From contig JANRID010000042.1 in NCBI GenBank assembly GCA_033765305.1, positions 27,769 to 91,768 of the forward strand: DNA of 64,000 nucleotides. Direction: 5' to 3'. The notes beneath the pieces were generated by a model, which had not been told where the DNA came from, made no database searches, and worked only from the letters and a program-made list of their open reading frames with translations. Of this stretch, positions 48,986 through 58,624 are shown one piece after another. How positions within the stretch are numbered: the first letter of the stretch is position 1; each line of letters starts with the position of its first letter. Source of the stretch: RDXT01 sp033765305 (GTDB lineage: Bacteria > Bacteroidota > Bacteroidia > J057). The position numbers and the translations under genes were made by a program.

Positions 48986-50596
48986 ATGAGCGTCGAAATA
49001 CATCATGTCCCTCCGGCTGCGCCCCGGGATGGGATAGCCGGCCTGCGCGCGCACGGCCTGCAGGATGCGGCCGCCGGCCTGACGGTGGTGCTGCTGGCGC
49101 TGCCGCTGAGCCTGGGGATTGCCAAGGCATCTGATTTTCCGCCGGTGATGGGCCTGCTGACGGCCATTCTCGGCGGGCTGCTGGCCGGTGCGCTTTCGGG
49201 CGCGCGGCTGACCATCAAAGGCCCGGCTGCGGGCCTGATCGTAATTGTGGCAGGTGCGGTTGCCGAATTCGGCGGCGGAGAAGCCGGATGGCGGCTGTCT
49301 CTGGCAGCGGTCGCTGCCGCCGGCATTGTGCAGATCCTCTTCGGGGCCTTCCGGCTCGGGAAGTGGGTGGACTTCTTTCCGCTCTCGGCCATCCACGGCA
49401 TGCTGGCGGCAATCGGCCTGACGATCATTGCGAAGCAGATTCCGGTGCTGCTGGATATTGATCCGGCGCTGACGAAAGGCAAGCCCGTATTCGAGCTGAT
49501 CGCCTCGACGCCGGCATACCTTGCGCACCTGGACCCCAGGGCGACCCTCATCGGCGTGATCAGCCTGGCCGTCATGGCAGGCTGGCCGCTGATCCGAATG
49601 CCGCTGCTGCGGAGCGTGCCAGCGCCGGTGGTGGTGCTGCTCATCGCGGTGCCGGCAGAGCTGCTGATGGACTTTCAGCATACAGAACCGCCGTATGCGC
49701 TGGTGCATATCGGACCGCTGGCAGATAACCTCGGGCTGCAGGCCGATTTCAGCGCGCTGGCCCGGACAGGTCTATTTGTAAAATATACCGTCATGTTTGC
49801 CCTGGTAGGCAGCCTGGAGTCGCTGCTGACGGTGCGGGCGGTAGATTTGCTGGACCCCTGGCGGCGGCGCTCCGATCCGAACCGGGATCTCATTGCAGTA
49901 GGCACCGGCAATCTGGCAGCAGGCCTGCTGGGCGGGCTTCCGATGATCTCGGAAGTGGCCCGGAGTTCGGCGAATGTGTCGGCGGGGGCGCGCACGAAGT
50001 GGGCCAACGTGTTTCACGGTGCCATGATGCTGCTGTTTGTGGGGCTGGGTGCGCCGCTGATCGAGCTGATCCCCAATACCGCCCTGGCTGCGATGCTGAT
50101 CACGGTCGGGGTGCGGCTTGCGCACCCGCGGGAGTTTATCCAGACCTTCCGGATCGGGTGGGAGCAGCTGGCGATCTTTCTGACGACCATCGCCGTGACC
50201 CTGGCCGAGGATCTGCTCGTCGGCATTCTGGCAGGGATTGCGCTGAAGCTGATCATTCACCTCTTTCACGGGGCACCGGTCGCTGCGCTGTTTAAAAGCC
50301 AGGCCGAGGTTTCGTTTGAGGGAAATGCCTATCTGGTCCGGCTGAGCCACGCGGCGGTATTCTCCAACTTTCTGGGAATCAAGGACAAGCTGGAGTCCAT
50401 TCCGCCCGGGTTCCACATTACGGTCGATCTGCAGCATACCCGGCTGGTGGATCATTCAGTGATGGAAAGCCTGCACCGCTTCGCGCACGCGTACGAGGCT
50501 CAGGGCGGCACTGTCCGGATCACGGGCCTGGACCGGCACCGGCCGGTATCCCGCCACCAGTTTGCCACGCACCGCATGGTGCGGCGCGCGCGCTAA
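48986..50596 (+). CDS. SulP family anion transporter (probable bicarbonate transporter)
   Basis: 536-aa SLC26/SulP transporter. The membrane domain starts DAAAGLTVVLLALPLSLGIAKASDFPPVMGLLTAILGGLLAGALSGARLTIKGPAAGLIVIVAGAV, which contains the SulP signature region with the TM3 G-A-R-L-T-I-K-G-P-A-A-G motif. It ends near residue 430. A C-terminal STAS-like domain follows (AEVSFEGNAYLVRLSHAAVFSNFLGIKDKLESIPPGFHITVDLQHTRLVDHSVMESLHRFAHAYEAQGGTVRITGLD). The ATG at 48986 is 14 bases after a promoter element. Its position upstream of dabA/dabB suggests bicarbonate rather than sulfate as substrate. That is inference by context. Confidence 0.9.
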   Translation: MSVEIHHVPPAAPRDGIAGLRAHGLQDAAAGLTVVLLALPLSLGIAKASDFPPVMGLLTAILGGLLAGALSGARLTIKGPAAGLIVIVAGAVAEFGGGEAGWRLSLAAVAAAGIVQILFGAFRLGKWVDFFPLSAIHGMLAAIGLTIIAKQIPVLLDIDPALTKGKPVFELIASTPAYLAHLDPRATLIGVISLAVMAGWPLIRMPLLRSVPAPVVVLLIAVPAELLMDFQHTEPPYALVHIGPLADNLGLQADFSALARTGLFVKYTVMFALVGSLESLLTVRAVDLLDPWRRRSDPNRDLIAVGTGNLAAGLLGGLPMISEVARSSANVSAGARTKWANVFHGAMMLLFVGLGAPLIELIPNTALAAMLITVGVRLAHPREFIQTFRIGWEQLAIFLTTIAVTLAEDLLVGILAGIALKLIIHLFHGAPVAALFKSQAEVSFEGNAYLVRLSHAAVFSNFLGIKDKLESIPPGFHITVDLQHTRLVDHSVMESLHRFAHAYEAQGGTVRITGLDRHRPVSRHQFATHRMVRRAR

Positions 50597-50722
50597 GCGG
50601 CTGCGCCGGGCTGCGGCATGCATTGCCCGTGCCCGGTGCGGCCTATGTAGCCAAAATCAGGGCCCGCATGGGCTTAGATCATTCAGCCTTCCTGTTTTAT
50701 ACGCCTAATTCGCATAGATTCG

Positions 50723-53278
50723 ATGGAACCGACGTCGACCGGGGAACATATCCCGGAACGAACCTCTGAAACTGCCGCTATGATTGCCGATGCCTCCGTT
50801 TTTCATGAGCACGAGGTGTTGCACGAGCTGAAGCACTATCTGCCTGCGCAGGCGCCGCTGAAGGATTTTATTCACCACAACTCGCTGCACGCCTTCCAGC
50901 ATATGCCGTTTTTCGATGCGGTGCGGACGGCTGCCAAGTGGTTTGGATACAAATCGACGCTGAGCCTGGAGGAATACCGCAGCCTCTATGCGCAGGGGCG
51001 CATTCCGAAGGAGGTCCTGATGCGCAGCATCCGGGCGCATACGGGCGAGGCGGATGCAGATGCCTGGTATGAGAAAGCGGTGCATTGGAATTACGAGGAT
51101 CCCAAGCCGGGGCGCATTGGCGGGCTGCGGGCGGCCTGGAAGCAGCATTATCAGACCGATCTGGATTCGCTGGTGCATCCGCTGCTCTTCCGCACGCTGT
51201 GCAGCTACCTGGACCAGGGCGTTTCGATCTGGGATTTTCCGCTGCGGGACCAGCCCTTTCTGGCGGTGCTCCGGGAGCTGGAGCGCGACAGTGTGGTGAG
51301 CCTGTTCCGTTCCCGGCAGGCCCGCGAGCTGCTGCTGAGCGGCCACTGCGCCATCGGCAGCCTGCTGGAGCGCCTGGTGGGCGATCCGGCGCTGTTCCGG
51401 CAGTATCTCTTCGACCAGCAGTTTGCGCATCAGGGCTGGTCGGGCATGGTGGCGATGATCGAAAGCCAGCCGGGCAGCCTGTTGGACCCCCGGCAGATCT
51501 CGCTGCACGACCTGATCGTATTCGAGCTGCTGCTGGAGCTCGACGCGCTCTTCGACCGCTTTGGCCTGTTCTGGCCGCCGCTGGCCCAGCGGCTTACGGC
51601 GCCGCCGCCGGCCCTGTTTGCCGAAGTGCCTGAATCGGAGAAGGACCGCCTGATCCGGATCTGGCAGGAGGCGCTGGAGTGGAGTTATTTCGACCAGATG
51701 CTCGGCGGCATGTACCTGGACAATCCAGCCAAGCGGGAGATCAAGTACAAGAGCTTTCAGGCGCTCTGCTGCATCGACGACCGCTACTGCTCGTTCCGCC
51801 GCTATCTCGAAAAATTCGACCCCGACTGCGAAACCTTCGGCACGCCGGGCTTTTTCGGGGTGGATGCCTATTATCAGCCGAACGAGGGCAAATTCTTCAC
51901 CAAAATCTGCCCGGCGCCTGTCAAGCCCCGCTACCTGATCAAGGAATACGGGGTGCTCAACACCCGCCGCGAGTCGGATGTGCATTTTTCCAAGCATACC
52001 CACTCGATCCACAGCGGCTGGCTCATTTCGCAGACCCTTGGCTTCTGGTCGGCGCTGCGCCTTTTTCTCCAGATTTTCATGCCGTCGATGAGCCCGGCCA
52101 CAGCCAGTTCCCTCAAGCACATGTACAAGGAGGGCCGGCTGACGGTGGAAAACCAGCATGCGCGGGACCTCGAAAGCGGCCTGCAGATCGGGTACACGGT
52201 GGCGGAAATGGCCGAACGGGTGGATATGGTGCTCAAGAGCATCGGGCTGGTGAAGTCCTTCGCGCCGCTGGTGTATGTCTTCGGGCACGGCTCCAGCAGC
52301 GTAAACAACCCCCACTACGCGGCCTACGACTGCGGCGCCTGCTCAGGCCGGGCCGGCTCGGTGAATGCGCGGGCCTTCGCCACGATGGCCAACCACCCCA
52401 GGGTGCGCGCCCTGCTCCGGACGCAGGGCATCGAAATTCCGGACAGCACCTGGTTTATCGGCGCGCTGCACGACACGACGCGGGATGAGCTCGTCTTTTT
52501 CGATGAGGAGCTGCTCACGCCTGCCCAGCACGAGCGGCACGAGCGCAACCTGGTGGTGTTTCAGAAAATGCTGATGTACAACGCCAAAGAGCGTGCGCGG
52601 CGCTTCCCCTCGATCAATATCCGCAAGCGGCTCGAAACGGTGCACCGCCGCGTGATGCGGCGCTCGGTGTCGCTCTTCGAGCCGAGGCCGGAGCTCAACC
52701 ACGCCCGCAACTGCATGTGCATCGTGGGCCGCCGCGAGATCAGCAAGGCGCTCTTCATGGACCGCCGGTCCTTTCTCAACTCCTACGACTACCGCATCGA
52801 CCCGGAGGGCCGGTATCTCGAAGGCATTCTGAATGCGGCTGCGCCGGTGTGCGGCGGCATCAACCTGGAGTATTATTTCTCCCGCGTGGACAACCAGAAG
52901 CTGGGCGCCGGCTCCAAGCTGCCGCACAACGTGATGGGGCTCTTCGGGGTGGCCAACGGCATCGACGGCGATCTGCGGCCCGGCCTGCCCAGCCAGATGA
53001 TCGAGGTGCACGACCCGCTGCGCCTGCTGATGGTCGTGGAGCATTACCCGGAAGTGGTGCTCGATACCATCCGCCGCACCCCCTCCACCTGCGAGTGGTT
53101 TGCGAATCAGTGGGTGCTGCTGGTGGTGCTGCATCCGGAGGAGCGGACGCTCTTCCGCTTTGACGGCGAAGGGTTTCAGCCCTACGTGCCCCTGACGCGC
53201 GAGCTGCCCCTGATCGGCGACCTGAATACGCTGATCGAGTCGGATGAATCCCATTTCCCCGTGTACCGCATCGCCTGA
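50723..53278 (+). CDS. dabA: Inorganic carbon transporter subunit DabA (DUF2309)
   Basis: 851-aa DabA protein, the carbonic-anhydrase-like subunit of the DAB complex that converts CO2 to bicarbonate vectorially at the membrane. The zinc site is visible and matches the experimentally studied Halothiobacillus protein in spacing: C350-x-D352 in QALCCIDDRYCSFRRYLE, H522 in VYVFGHGSSSVNNPHYAAYDCG and C537 fifteen residues later in DCGACSG. Other hallmarks are LKDFIHHNSLHAF near residue 47 and GFFGVDAYYQP near 377. The start at 50723 is preferred; an in-frame ATG at 50780 is possible. It is followed by dabB after 6 bases. The usual order is dabB-dabA; here it is reversed. Confidence 0.93.
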   Translation: MEPTSTGEHIPERTSETAAMIADASVFHEHEVLHELKHYLPAQAPLKDFIHHNSLHAFQHMPFFDAVRTAAKWFGYKSTLSLEEYRSLYAQGRIPKEVLMRSIRAHTGEADADAWYEKAVHWNYEDPKPGRIGGLRAAWKQHYQTDLDSLVHPLLFRTLCSYLDQGVSIWDFPLRDQPFLAVLRELERDSVVSLFRSRQARELLLSGHCAIGSLLERLVGDPALFRQYLFDQQFAHQGWSGMVAMIESQPGSLLDPRQISLHDLIVFELLLELDALFDRFGLFWPPLAQRLTAPPPALFAEVPESEKDRLIRIWQEALEWSYFDQMLGGMYLDNPAKREIKYKSFQALCCIDDRYCSFRRYLEKFDPDCETFGTPGFFGVDAYYQPNEGKFFTKICPAPVKPRYLIKEYGVLNTRRESDVHFSKHTHSIHSGWLISQTLGFWSALRLFLQIFMPSMSPATASSLKHMYKEGRLTVENQHARDLESGLQIGYTVAEMAERVDMVLKSIGLVKSFAPLVYVFGHGSSSVNNPHYAAYDCGACSGRAGSVNARAFATMANHPRVRALLRTQGIEIPDSTWFIGALHDTTRDELVFFDEELLTPAQHERHERNLVVFQKMLMYNAKERARRFPSINIRKRLETVHRRVMRRSVSLFEPRPELNHARNCMCIVGRREISKALFMDRRSFLNSYDYRIDPEGRYLEGILNAAAPVCGGINLEYYFSRVDNQKLGAGSKLPHNVMGLFGVANGIDGDLRPGLPSQMIEVHDPLRLLMVVEHYPEVVLDTIRRTPSTCEWFANQWVLLVVLHPEERTLFRFDGEGFQPYVPLTRELPLIGDLNTLIESDESHFPVYRIA

Positions 53279-53284
53279 CCGCCT

Positions 53285-55153
53285 ATGTCGACGTTCATCC
53301 TGGCATTCATCCTGATCCCGCTGCTGGGCTATCTGCTGAATCTGGTGCTCCCGGCGCGCCGGGAGCCGCTCATTTCCCGCGCAGCCCAGCTGACTGTGCT
53401 GATCCAGCTCAATACCGCCATCGGATTCCTGCTGTACTGGCTCTTCCACGGTGCTCCGGTCCTCGACGCCCGCGAGCTGCGGCTTTACGAGGACGGCGAG
53501 CATCACGTGTATATCGACCTGTATTTCGACAAGATCGGTGCCGTGTACCTGATCGTGGGCGCGCTGCTGACCTTTCTGGTGGCCGAATACAGCCGCACCT
53601 ACATGCACCGGGAAGCCGGCTTCAAGCGCTTCTTCAATACCATTCTGTTCTTTTACCTCGGATACAACCTCGCCATCCTGGCCGGCAACCTCGAAACGCT
53701 CTTCATCGGCTGGGAAGTGCTGGGCATTTCCTCGTTTCTGCTGATTGTCTTTTACCGCGACCGCTATCTGCCGGTGAAAAACGCGGTCAAGGTGTTTTCG
53801 ATCTACCGGATCGGGGATGTGGGGCTGCTGCTGGCGATCTGGATGAGCCATCATCTCTGGCATGACAATGTGACCTTCCAGCACCTGAACCAGGCCGAAC
53901 TGGTGAGCCAGCATCTGGAGCACCATACACTGGTCGGGGTCTTCGTGTCGGTGATGCTGCTGGTGACGGCGGCGGCGAAATCGGCGCAGCTGCCCTTTTC
54001 CTCCTGGCTGCCTCGGGCCATGGAAGGGCCCACGCCGTCGAGCGCGATTTTTTACGGGTCACTCTCGGTGCACATGGGGGTATTTCTGCTGCTGCGCACG
54101 CGCCCCTTCTGGGAGCATCAGCCGACGGTGCGCATTGCCATTGTGCTGCTGGGCGCAGCCACCGCCCTCATCGCAACCGGCATTGCGCGGGTGCAGTCGT
54201 CGGTGAAGAGCCAGGTGGCGTATGCGTCCATTGCCCAGATCGGGCTGATGTTCATCGAGCTGGGGCTGGGCTTCGAGGATCTGGTGCTGGTGCACTTTGC
54301 CGGCAATGCCTTCCTTCGGACCTATCAGCTGCTGGTATCGCCCTCCGTGGTGAGCTACCTGATCCGGGAGCAGTTTTACCATTTCACCCCCAGCAACCAG
54401 TCGCTGGAGGACCGGCTGCCGGCCCGCCTCCGCTACAGCCTCTATCTGCTCTGCATCAAGGAGTGGAATCTCGACTCGATGATGTACCGGTATCTGTGGA
54501 TTCCGCTGAAATGGGCAGGCAGCAAGCTCAATTTCCTCAATCTGCGGCGCGTGATCCTGATTTTTGCCCCGGCCTACGGCATTGCCCTGCTGCTGTACTT
54601 CAACCGGTCCGGCATTCCGCCCCAGATCGCGGCCTATCTGCCGGTCTTCTTCGCATTTCTGGCCCTGGTGACGGTGCTGAAGTCCTTTTCGGAGCGCCTG
54701 CTGCTGCGGATGAGCTGGATGCTGATCCTGATGAACCACTTGTGGATTGCCCTGGCTATTTCCTTCAACGAGGAATTCCCCTTCACCCATATTCTCCTGT
54801 ATCTCAGCGGCGTGGTTGCGGCGTCGGGCATCGGGCTGCTGTGCCTCAACTGGATGAAGGCCCACGAGCGCAGCATCACCCTCAACCGTTTCCAGGGCCA
54901 GGCCTACGAGCACCCGCGGGCGGCGCTGATCTTCCTGCTCTGCTGCCTGGGCATGACGGGTTTTCCGCTGACGCCGACCTTCATCGGCGAGGACCTGATG
55001 TTCGGGCATATCCACGCCAACCAGGTGGTGCTGGCCTCATGTGTGGCACTGAGCTTCATCCTGAGCGGGCTTTCGAGCATCCGGATTTATGCGCGGGTCT
55101 TTCTGGGGCCGCATGTGAAGACCTACCACGAAGTGGCGTACCGGTCTTCGTAG
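53285..55153 (+). CDS. dabB: NuoL-like proton-conducting subunit DabB
   Basis: 622-aa membrane protein of the complex I subunit L/MrpA family with about 16 hydrophobic segments. Core motifs: FDKIGAVYLIVGALLTFLVAEYSRTYMHREAGFKRFFNTILFFYLGYNLAILAGNLETLFIGWEVLGISSFLLIVFY (the conserved GWE-x-x-G-x-x-S at about 147-156), VTAAAKSAQLPFSSWLPRAMEGPTPSSAIFYGSLSVHMGVFLL with the conserved Lys and GPTPSSA, and VKSQVAYASIAQIGLMFIELGLG. In DAB systems this subunit couples proton flow to DabA. Six bases after dabA and immediately before a bidirectional terminator, so the operon ends here. Confidence 0.92.
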   Translation: MSTFILAFILIPLLGYLLNLVLPARREPLISRAAQLTVLIQLNTAIGFLLYWLFHGAPVLDARELRLYEDGEHHVYIDLYFDKIGAVYLIVGALLTFLVAEYSRTYMHREAGFKRFFNTILFFYLGYNLAILAGNLETLFIGWEVLGISSFLLIVFYRDRYLPVKNAVKVFSIYRIGDVGLLLAIWMSHHLWHDNVTFQHLNQAELVSQHLEHHTLVGVFVSVMLLVTAAAKSAQLPFSSWLPRAMEGPTPSSAIFYGSLSVHMGVFLLLRTRPFWEHQPTVRIAIVLLGAATALIATGIARVQSSVKSQVAYASIAQIGLMFIELGLGFEDLVLVHFAGNAFLRTYQLLVSPSVVSYLIREQFYHFTPSNQSLEDRLPARLRYSLYLLCIKEWNLDSMMYRYLWIPLKWAGSKLNFLNLRRVILIFAPAYGIALLLYFNRSGIPPQIAAYLPVFFAFLALVTVLKSFSERLLLRMSWMLILMNHLWIALAISFNEEFPFTHILLYLSGVVAASGIGLLCLNWMKAHERSITLNRFQGQAYEHPRAALIFLLCCLGMTGFPLTPTFIGEDLMFGHIHANQVVLASCVALSFILSGLSSIRIYARVFLGPHVKTYHEVAYRSS

Positions 55154-55165
55154 GGATGAAACAAA

Positions 55166-55198
55166 CAGCCCGCCCCGGATGGCGGGGCGGGCTGCTTT
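55166..55198. terminator. Bidirectional rho-independent terminator
   Basis: Perfect 11-bp stem CAGCCCGCCCC / GGGGCGGGCTG with a 7-base loop. On the plus strand it is followed by CTTTAG, and on the minus strand by TTTGTTTC. It separates the convergent dabB and rhamnosidase genes. Confidence 0.88.
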
Positions 55199-55215
55199 AG
55201 GACATTTCTCGCTGA

Positions 55216-57933
55216 TTACCAGGTAAATACATACGTGCCTGATCCTGCATCCACCCGCAGGGCCTGGTCTTCGCGGCCTTTGACGGCCAGCTCGCGCACC
55301 CCGCCGACCGGCAGGCCGCTTTCAAGCACGGCGGCGCCTTCGGGGGCCGGAATCCAGATGCTGGCCTGGGTGTTGGCGGGAATTTCCACCTCCAGGCGGT
55401 AGCGCCCGCCTTCTGCCGACCACTTCGAGCGGATCTTGCCGTAGGGGCTCAGCAGCTCGCCGCCGGCATAGCTCAGCTTGCCGCCCGGCAGCGGGCGGAT
55501 CCGGATGCGGCGGTAGCCGGGCTCCGCCTCGTCCGGGCTGATGCCAGCTACGGCACGGTACATCCACTCGCCGATGGCACCATAGGCATAATGGTTGAAG
55601 GAGTTCATGCCGGGGGTCTGGAAGCTGCTGTCGGGCTTCTGGCCGTCCCAGCGCTCCCAGATGGTGGTAGCGCCCATTTTCACCGGATAGAGCCAGGAGG
55701 GGTAGCTGTCCTGAAGCAGCAGCTCATACGCCAGATCCGCATAGCCGAAGCGCGTGAGCACATGGCAGAGGTAGGGCGTGCCAAGGAAGCCGGTGGTCAG
55801 GTGGGTGCTGTAGCTGCGGATGTTGTCGGCCAGGCGCGCAGCCGCCTGCGCGCGCAGGTCTTCGGGCAGCATATCGAACTGCAGCGCCAGCACATAGGCC
55901 GTCTGCGTGCCCGAAACCAGCCTGCCGCTGGGCGTCACGTATTCCCGCAGGAAGGCAGCCCGGATGTCTTCGAGCAGCTTCGAATAGGCTTCGGCCTCGC
56001 CGGTTTTGCCCAGGACGGCAGCGGTTTTGATCAGCAGCTGGGTGGAATAGGCGTAAAAGCACTGCGCAATGAGGTATTTGTCCGTCACGGCGGCACGGCC
56101 GTCGTTGTCGTCGGCGGGGCGGTAAAACAGCCAGTCGCCGAAGTGGAAGCCGGTATTCCAGAGGTGGTTTGTGCTCTTGCTCCGCATGTATTCCACCCAG
56201 GCTTTCATGCTGGCATACTGCTGCTCCAGCATGCGGGCATCGCCGAAGGCCACGTAGATATTCCACGGAATGATGGTGGCGGCATCGGCCCAGCCGGCGG
56301 AGGCCATCGCGTTGGTGCCCAGCACATTGGGTACGACGAAGGGCACGGCGCCATCGGCGCGCTGGTCGGCGGCGAGGTCGCGGAGCCACTTGGCGAAGAA
56401 GGCATACACATCCATGTTGTAGGCGGCGGTGGCGGCAAACACCTGCGCATCGCCGGTCCAGCCGAGGCGTTCGTCGCGCTGCGGGCAGTCGGTGGGCACA
56501 TCGAGGAAATTGCCCTTCTGCCCCCACTGGATGTTGTGCTGGAGCTGATTGAGCAGGGGATTGGAGCACTCGAAGGAGCCGGTGGGCCGCATATCGGAGT
56601 ACAATGCCACGGCCTGGAAGGATTCGGGCTTGAGCTCGCCCGGATAGCCTTCCACTTTTACATAGCGGAAGCCGTGGAAGGTGAATTTCGGCTCGAAGGT
56701 CTCGGTGCCGCTGCCGCTGAGGATGAATACGTCCTGCGATTTGGCTGCCCGGAGGTTTTCGGTGTAAAAATTCCCTGCTTTGTCCAGCACTTCGGCGTGG
56801 GACAGGGTAATGCGGTCGCCGGCCTTGCCCTGGGCCTGCATGACGACCCAGCCGACGAGATTTTGCCCGAAGTCGATGACCTGCTCGCCTGCCGGGGTTT
56901 TGAAGATCCGCAGCGGGGCGAAGGTTTCCTGCTTGCGGATGGGCTCGTTGGAGCTGGCAACCAGCAGCTGGCCGGGGAAGCTGGCGGTCTGGACGCCGCT
57001 CCAGTCCGCATCGTTGTAGCCCGGCAGGGACCAGCCCTGGCGGATCAGGCGGGCATCCTGGGTCTCGCCGTTGTAGAGCTCGGAGCCGAGGATTTCACCG
57101 GTGGCGGATTTCCAGCCGGGGCCGCTGAGCACCAGCTGCTTGCTGCCGTCGGTGAAGGTGATTTCGAGCTGCAGGAGCAGGGAGATGTCGGAGCCGTAGT
57201 TGTCGTTTTTATCCTGAAATCCTACATAGCCGCGGTGCCAGCCGTTTCCGAGCATCACGCCGATGGCATTGGGTCCTTTGCGGAGCAGGGAGGCCACCTC
57301 GTAGGTCTGGTAGGCAAGGCGATGCTGGTAGGCGGTCCATCCGGGGGTGAGATAGGCGTCGCCTGCGCGGGTGCCGTTGAGCTGGGCCTCGTACAGGCCG
57401 CGGGCGGTCACGTACAGCGTAGCCGAACGCACAGGCTTGGCGAGCTGAAACTCGGTTCGGAACATCGGGCTGGGCCGTCCGGCGGGTTCGGCGTAGCCGG
57501 GCTGGATCCAGACGGCCTTCCAGTCCTGGGGATTCAGCAGGGCCATCTGCCAGCGGGCAGGCTCGCTCCAGGGCGATACCTGGCCGTGGCTGTCCCATAC
57601 GCGCACCTGCCAGAAGCAGCGCTGGCCCGACTCCAGGGCAGGCCCGCCGTAGGGAACGCCCGCGGAGACGGGTGAATTCACCTTGCCGGAGGCCCAGAGC
57701 AGCTTGCGGCCCTTGAGCAGCGCTTCCGGGCTGCCCGCAACGCGGATTTCATAGGCTGTTTGCAGTGTATTGCGCCGGGCAGCCGTCAGCTGCCAGCTCA
57801 GGTAGGGGGCTGGAGCATCCAGCCCGACGGGGTTTTCGAGGTGCTCGCATCGGAGCTGGCTCACAGTGAGCTGGGCCTGGGCCGCATGCGCGGCAAGCAG
57901 CAGGAAGAGGGTAAGCAGTTGCAGGGGTTTCAT
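55216..57933 (-). CDS. Alpha-L-rhamnosidase (GH78)
   Basis: 905-aa exported glycoside hydrolase family 78 enzyme that removes terminal alpha-L-rhamnose. Signal peptide MKPLQLLTLFLLLAAHAAQAQ. Domain order is the family standard: fibronectin-like (LRCEHLENPVGLDAPAPYLSWQL), Bac_rhamnosid_N (WIQPGYAEPAGRPSPMFRTEFQLAKPVRSATLYVTARGLYEAQLNGTRAGDAYLTPGWTAYQHRLAYQTYEV), concanavalin-like (FKF...GFRYVKVEGYPG), and a six-hairpin (alpha/alpha)6 catalytic domain with the acidic cluster LDVPTDCPQRDERLGWTGDAQVFA near residue 480. A C-terminal beta-sandwich closes it. Likely periplasmic or cell-surface; no T9SS sorting domain. The start codon is the first after a 107-base gap with no gene. Confidence 0.95.
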   Translation of the reverse strand: MKPLQLLTLFLLLAAHAAQAQLTVSQLRCEHLENPVGLDAPAPYLSWQLTAARRNTLQTAYEIRVAGSPEALLKGRKLLWASGKVNSPVSAGVPYGGPALESGQRCFWQVRVWDSHGQVSPWSEPARWQMALLNPQDWKAVWIQPGYAEPAGRPSPMFRTEFQLAKPVRSATLYVTARGLYEAQLNGTRAGDAYLTPGWTAYQHRLAYQTYEVASLLRKGPNAIGVMLGNGWHRGYVGFQDKNDNYGSDISLLLQLEITFTDGSKQLVLSGPGWKSATGEILGSELYNGETQDARLIRQGWSLPGYNDADWSGVQTASFPGQLLVASSNEPIRKQETFAPLRIFKTPAGEQVIDFGQNLVGWVVMQAQGKAGDRITLSHAEVLDKAGNFYTENLRAAKSQDVFILSGSGTETFEPKFTFHGFRYVKVEGYPGELKPESFQAVALYSDMRPTGSFECSNPLLNQLQHNIQWGQKGNFLDVPTDCPQRDERLGWTGDAQVFAATAAYNMDVYAFFAKWLRDLAADQRADGAVPFVVPNVLGTNAMASAGWADAATIIPWNIYVAFGDARMLEQQYASMKAWVEYMRSKSTNHLWNTGFHFGDWLFYRPADDNDGRAAVTDKYLIAQCFYAYSTQLLIKTAAVLGKTGEAEAYSKLLEDIRAAFLREYVTPSGRLVSGTQTAYVLALQFDMLPEDLRAQAAARLADNIRSYSTHLTTGFLGTPYLCHVLTRFGYADLAYELLLQDSYPSWLYPVKMGATTIWERWDGQKPDSSFQTPGMNSFNHYAYGAIGEWMYRAVAGISPDEAEPGYRRIRIRPLPGGKLSYAGGELLSPYGKIRSKWSAEGGRYRLEVEIPANTQASIWIPAPEGAAVLESGLPVGGVRELAVKGREDQALRVDAGSGTYVFTW

Positions 57934-58073
57934 ACGGGCAGGGTAGCAGGGTCCAAGGCGGAAAGCGAGTAATCAAATAAGCAGCCGGACCACCGGCTTC
58001 GCTATGGCATCTTTGCTTAATCGGCTGCACTTTTTGATATTTGCTCCACGCTCACCTGCAACCCCTTTCGCCC

Positions 58074-58550
58074 ATGCATTCCCCCCTGCTTGCCCCGGCC
58101 CTGATGGCCTATGCCCATCACCTCGCCGCCTTTGTGCTGATGATCGCGCTGTGCATCGAGCTGGTGCTCTACTCCCGGCAGCCCAGCCTGCGCGAAGCCC
58201 GGATTCTGCAGCGTGCAGACCTCTGGTACGGTCTTTCGGCCATGGCGGTGATCGCCCTTGGCCTGCTGCGGGCCCTGTATTTCGAGAAAGGCTGGGCTTT
58301 TTACAGCCAGAATGGCTTCTTCTGGACGAAGCTGATCCTGCTGGGGGCGGTGGCGCTCCTGTCCATTTATCCGACGGTCCGCTTCCTGAAATGGAACGCG
58401 CGTCTGCGGGAGGGGCTTGCGCCGGAGATTTCCGAGCGCGAGTTCCGGCTGACGCGGATGCTGATCGGGGCGGAGGTGCTGCTGATGGTGCTGGTGCTGC
58501 TGGCTGCGCCGCTGATGAGCCGGGGGCTGTGGATGTGGGGGATTGGGTAG
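58074..58550 (+). CDS. DUF2214-like integral membrane protein
   Basis: 158-aa four-helix membrane protein of the DUF2214 family: MAYAHHLAAFVLMIALCIELVLYSRQPSLREARILQRADLWYGLSAMAVIALGLLRALYFEKGWAFYSQNGFFWTKLILLGAVALLSIYPTVRFLKWN. The H-H-L at the start of TM1, G-L-x-R at the end of TM2 and F-W-x-K at TM3 are typical. The ATG at 58074 lies 32 bases after TGATATTTGC, a loose -7 match; 58041 and 58104 are alternative in-frame starts. Function unknown. The 3' end runs directly into repeat sequence. Confidence 0.82.
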   Translation: MHSPLLAPALMAYAHHLAAFVLMIALCIELVLYSRQPSLREARILQRADLWYGLSAMAVIALGLLRALYFEKGWAFYSQNGFFWTKLILLGAVALLSIYPTVRFLKWNARLREGLAPEISEREFRLTRMLIGAEVLLMVLVLLAAPLMSRGLWMWGIG

Positions 58551-58620
58551 TGGGTAGTGGGTAGTGGGTAGTGAGTAGTGAGTAGTGAGTAGAAAGTATT
58601 AAGTATCAAGTAGAAAGATG
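58551..58620. repeat. GTAGTGGG/GTAGTGA microsatellite and inverted copy of the 63.7-kb repeat module
   Basis: Short tandem heptamers (TAGTGGG then TAGTGAG) followed by GAAAGTATTAAGTATCAAG. The reverse complement reads CTTGATACTTAATACTTTCTACTC followed by CACTACCC units, i.e. the same module seen in direct orientation at 61760-61890 and 63665-63880. Confidence 0.7.
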
Positions 58621-58624
58621 GCTG

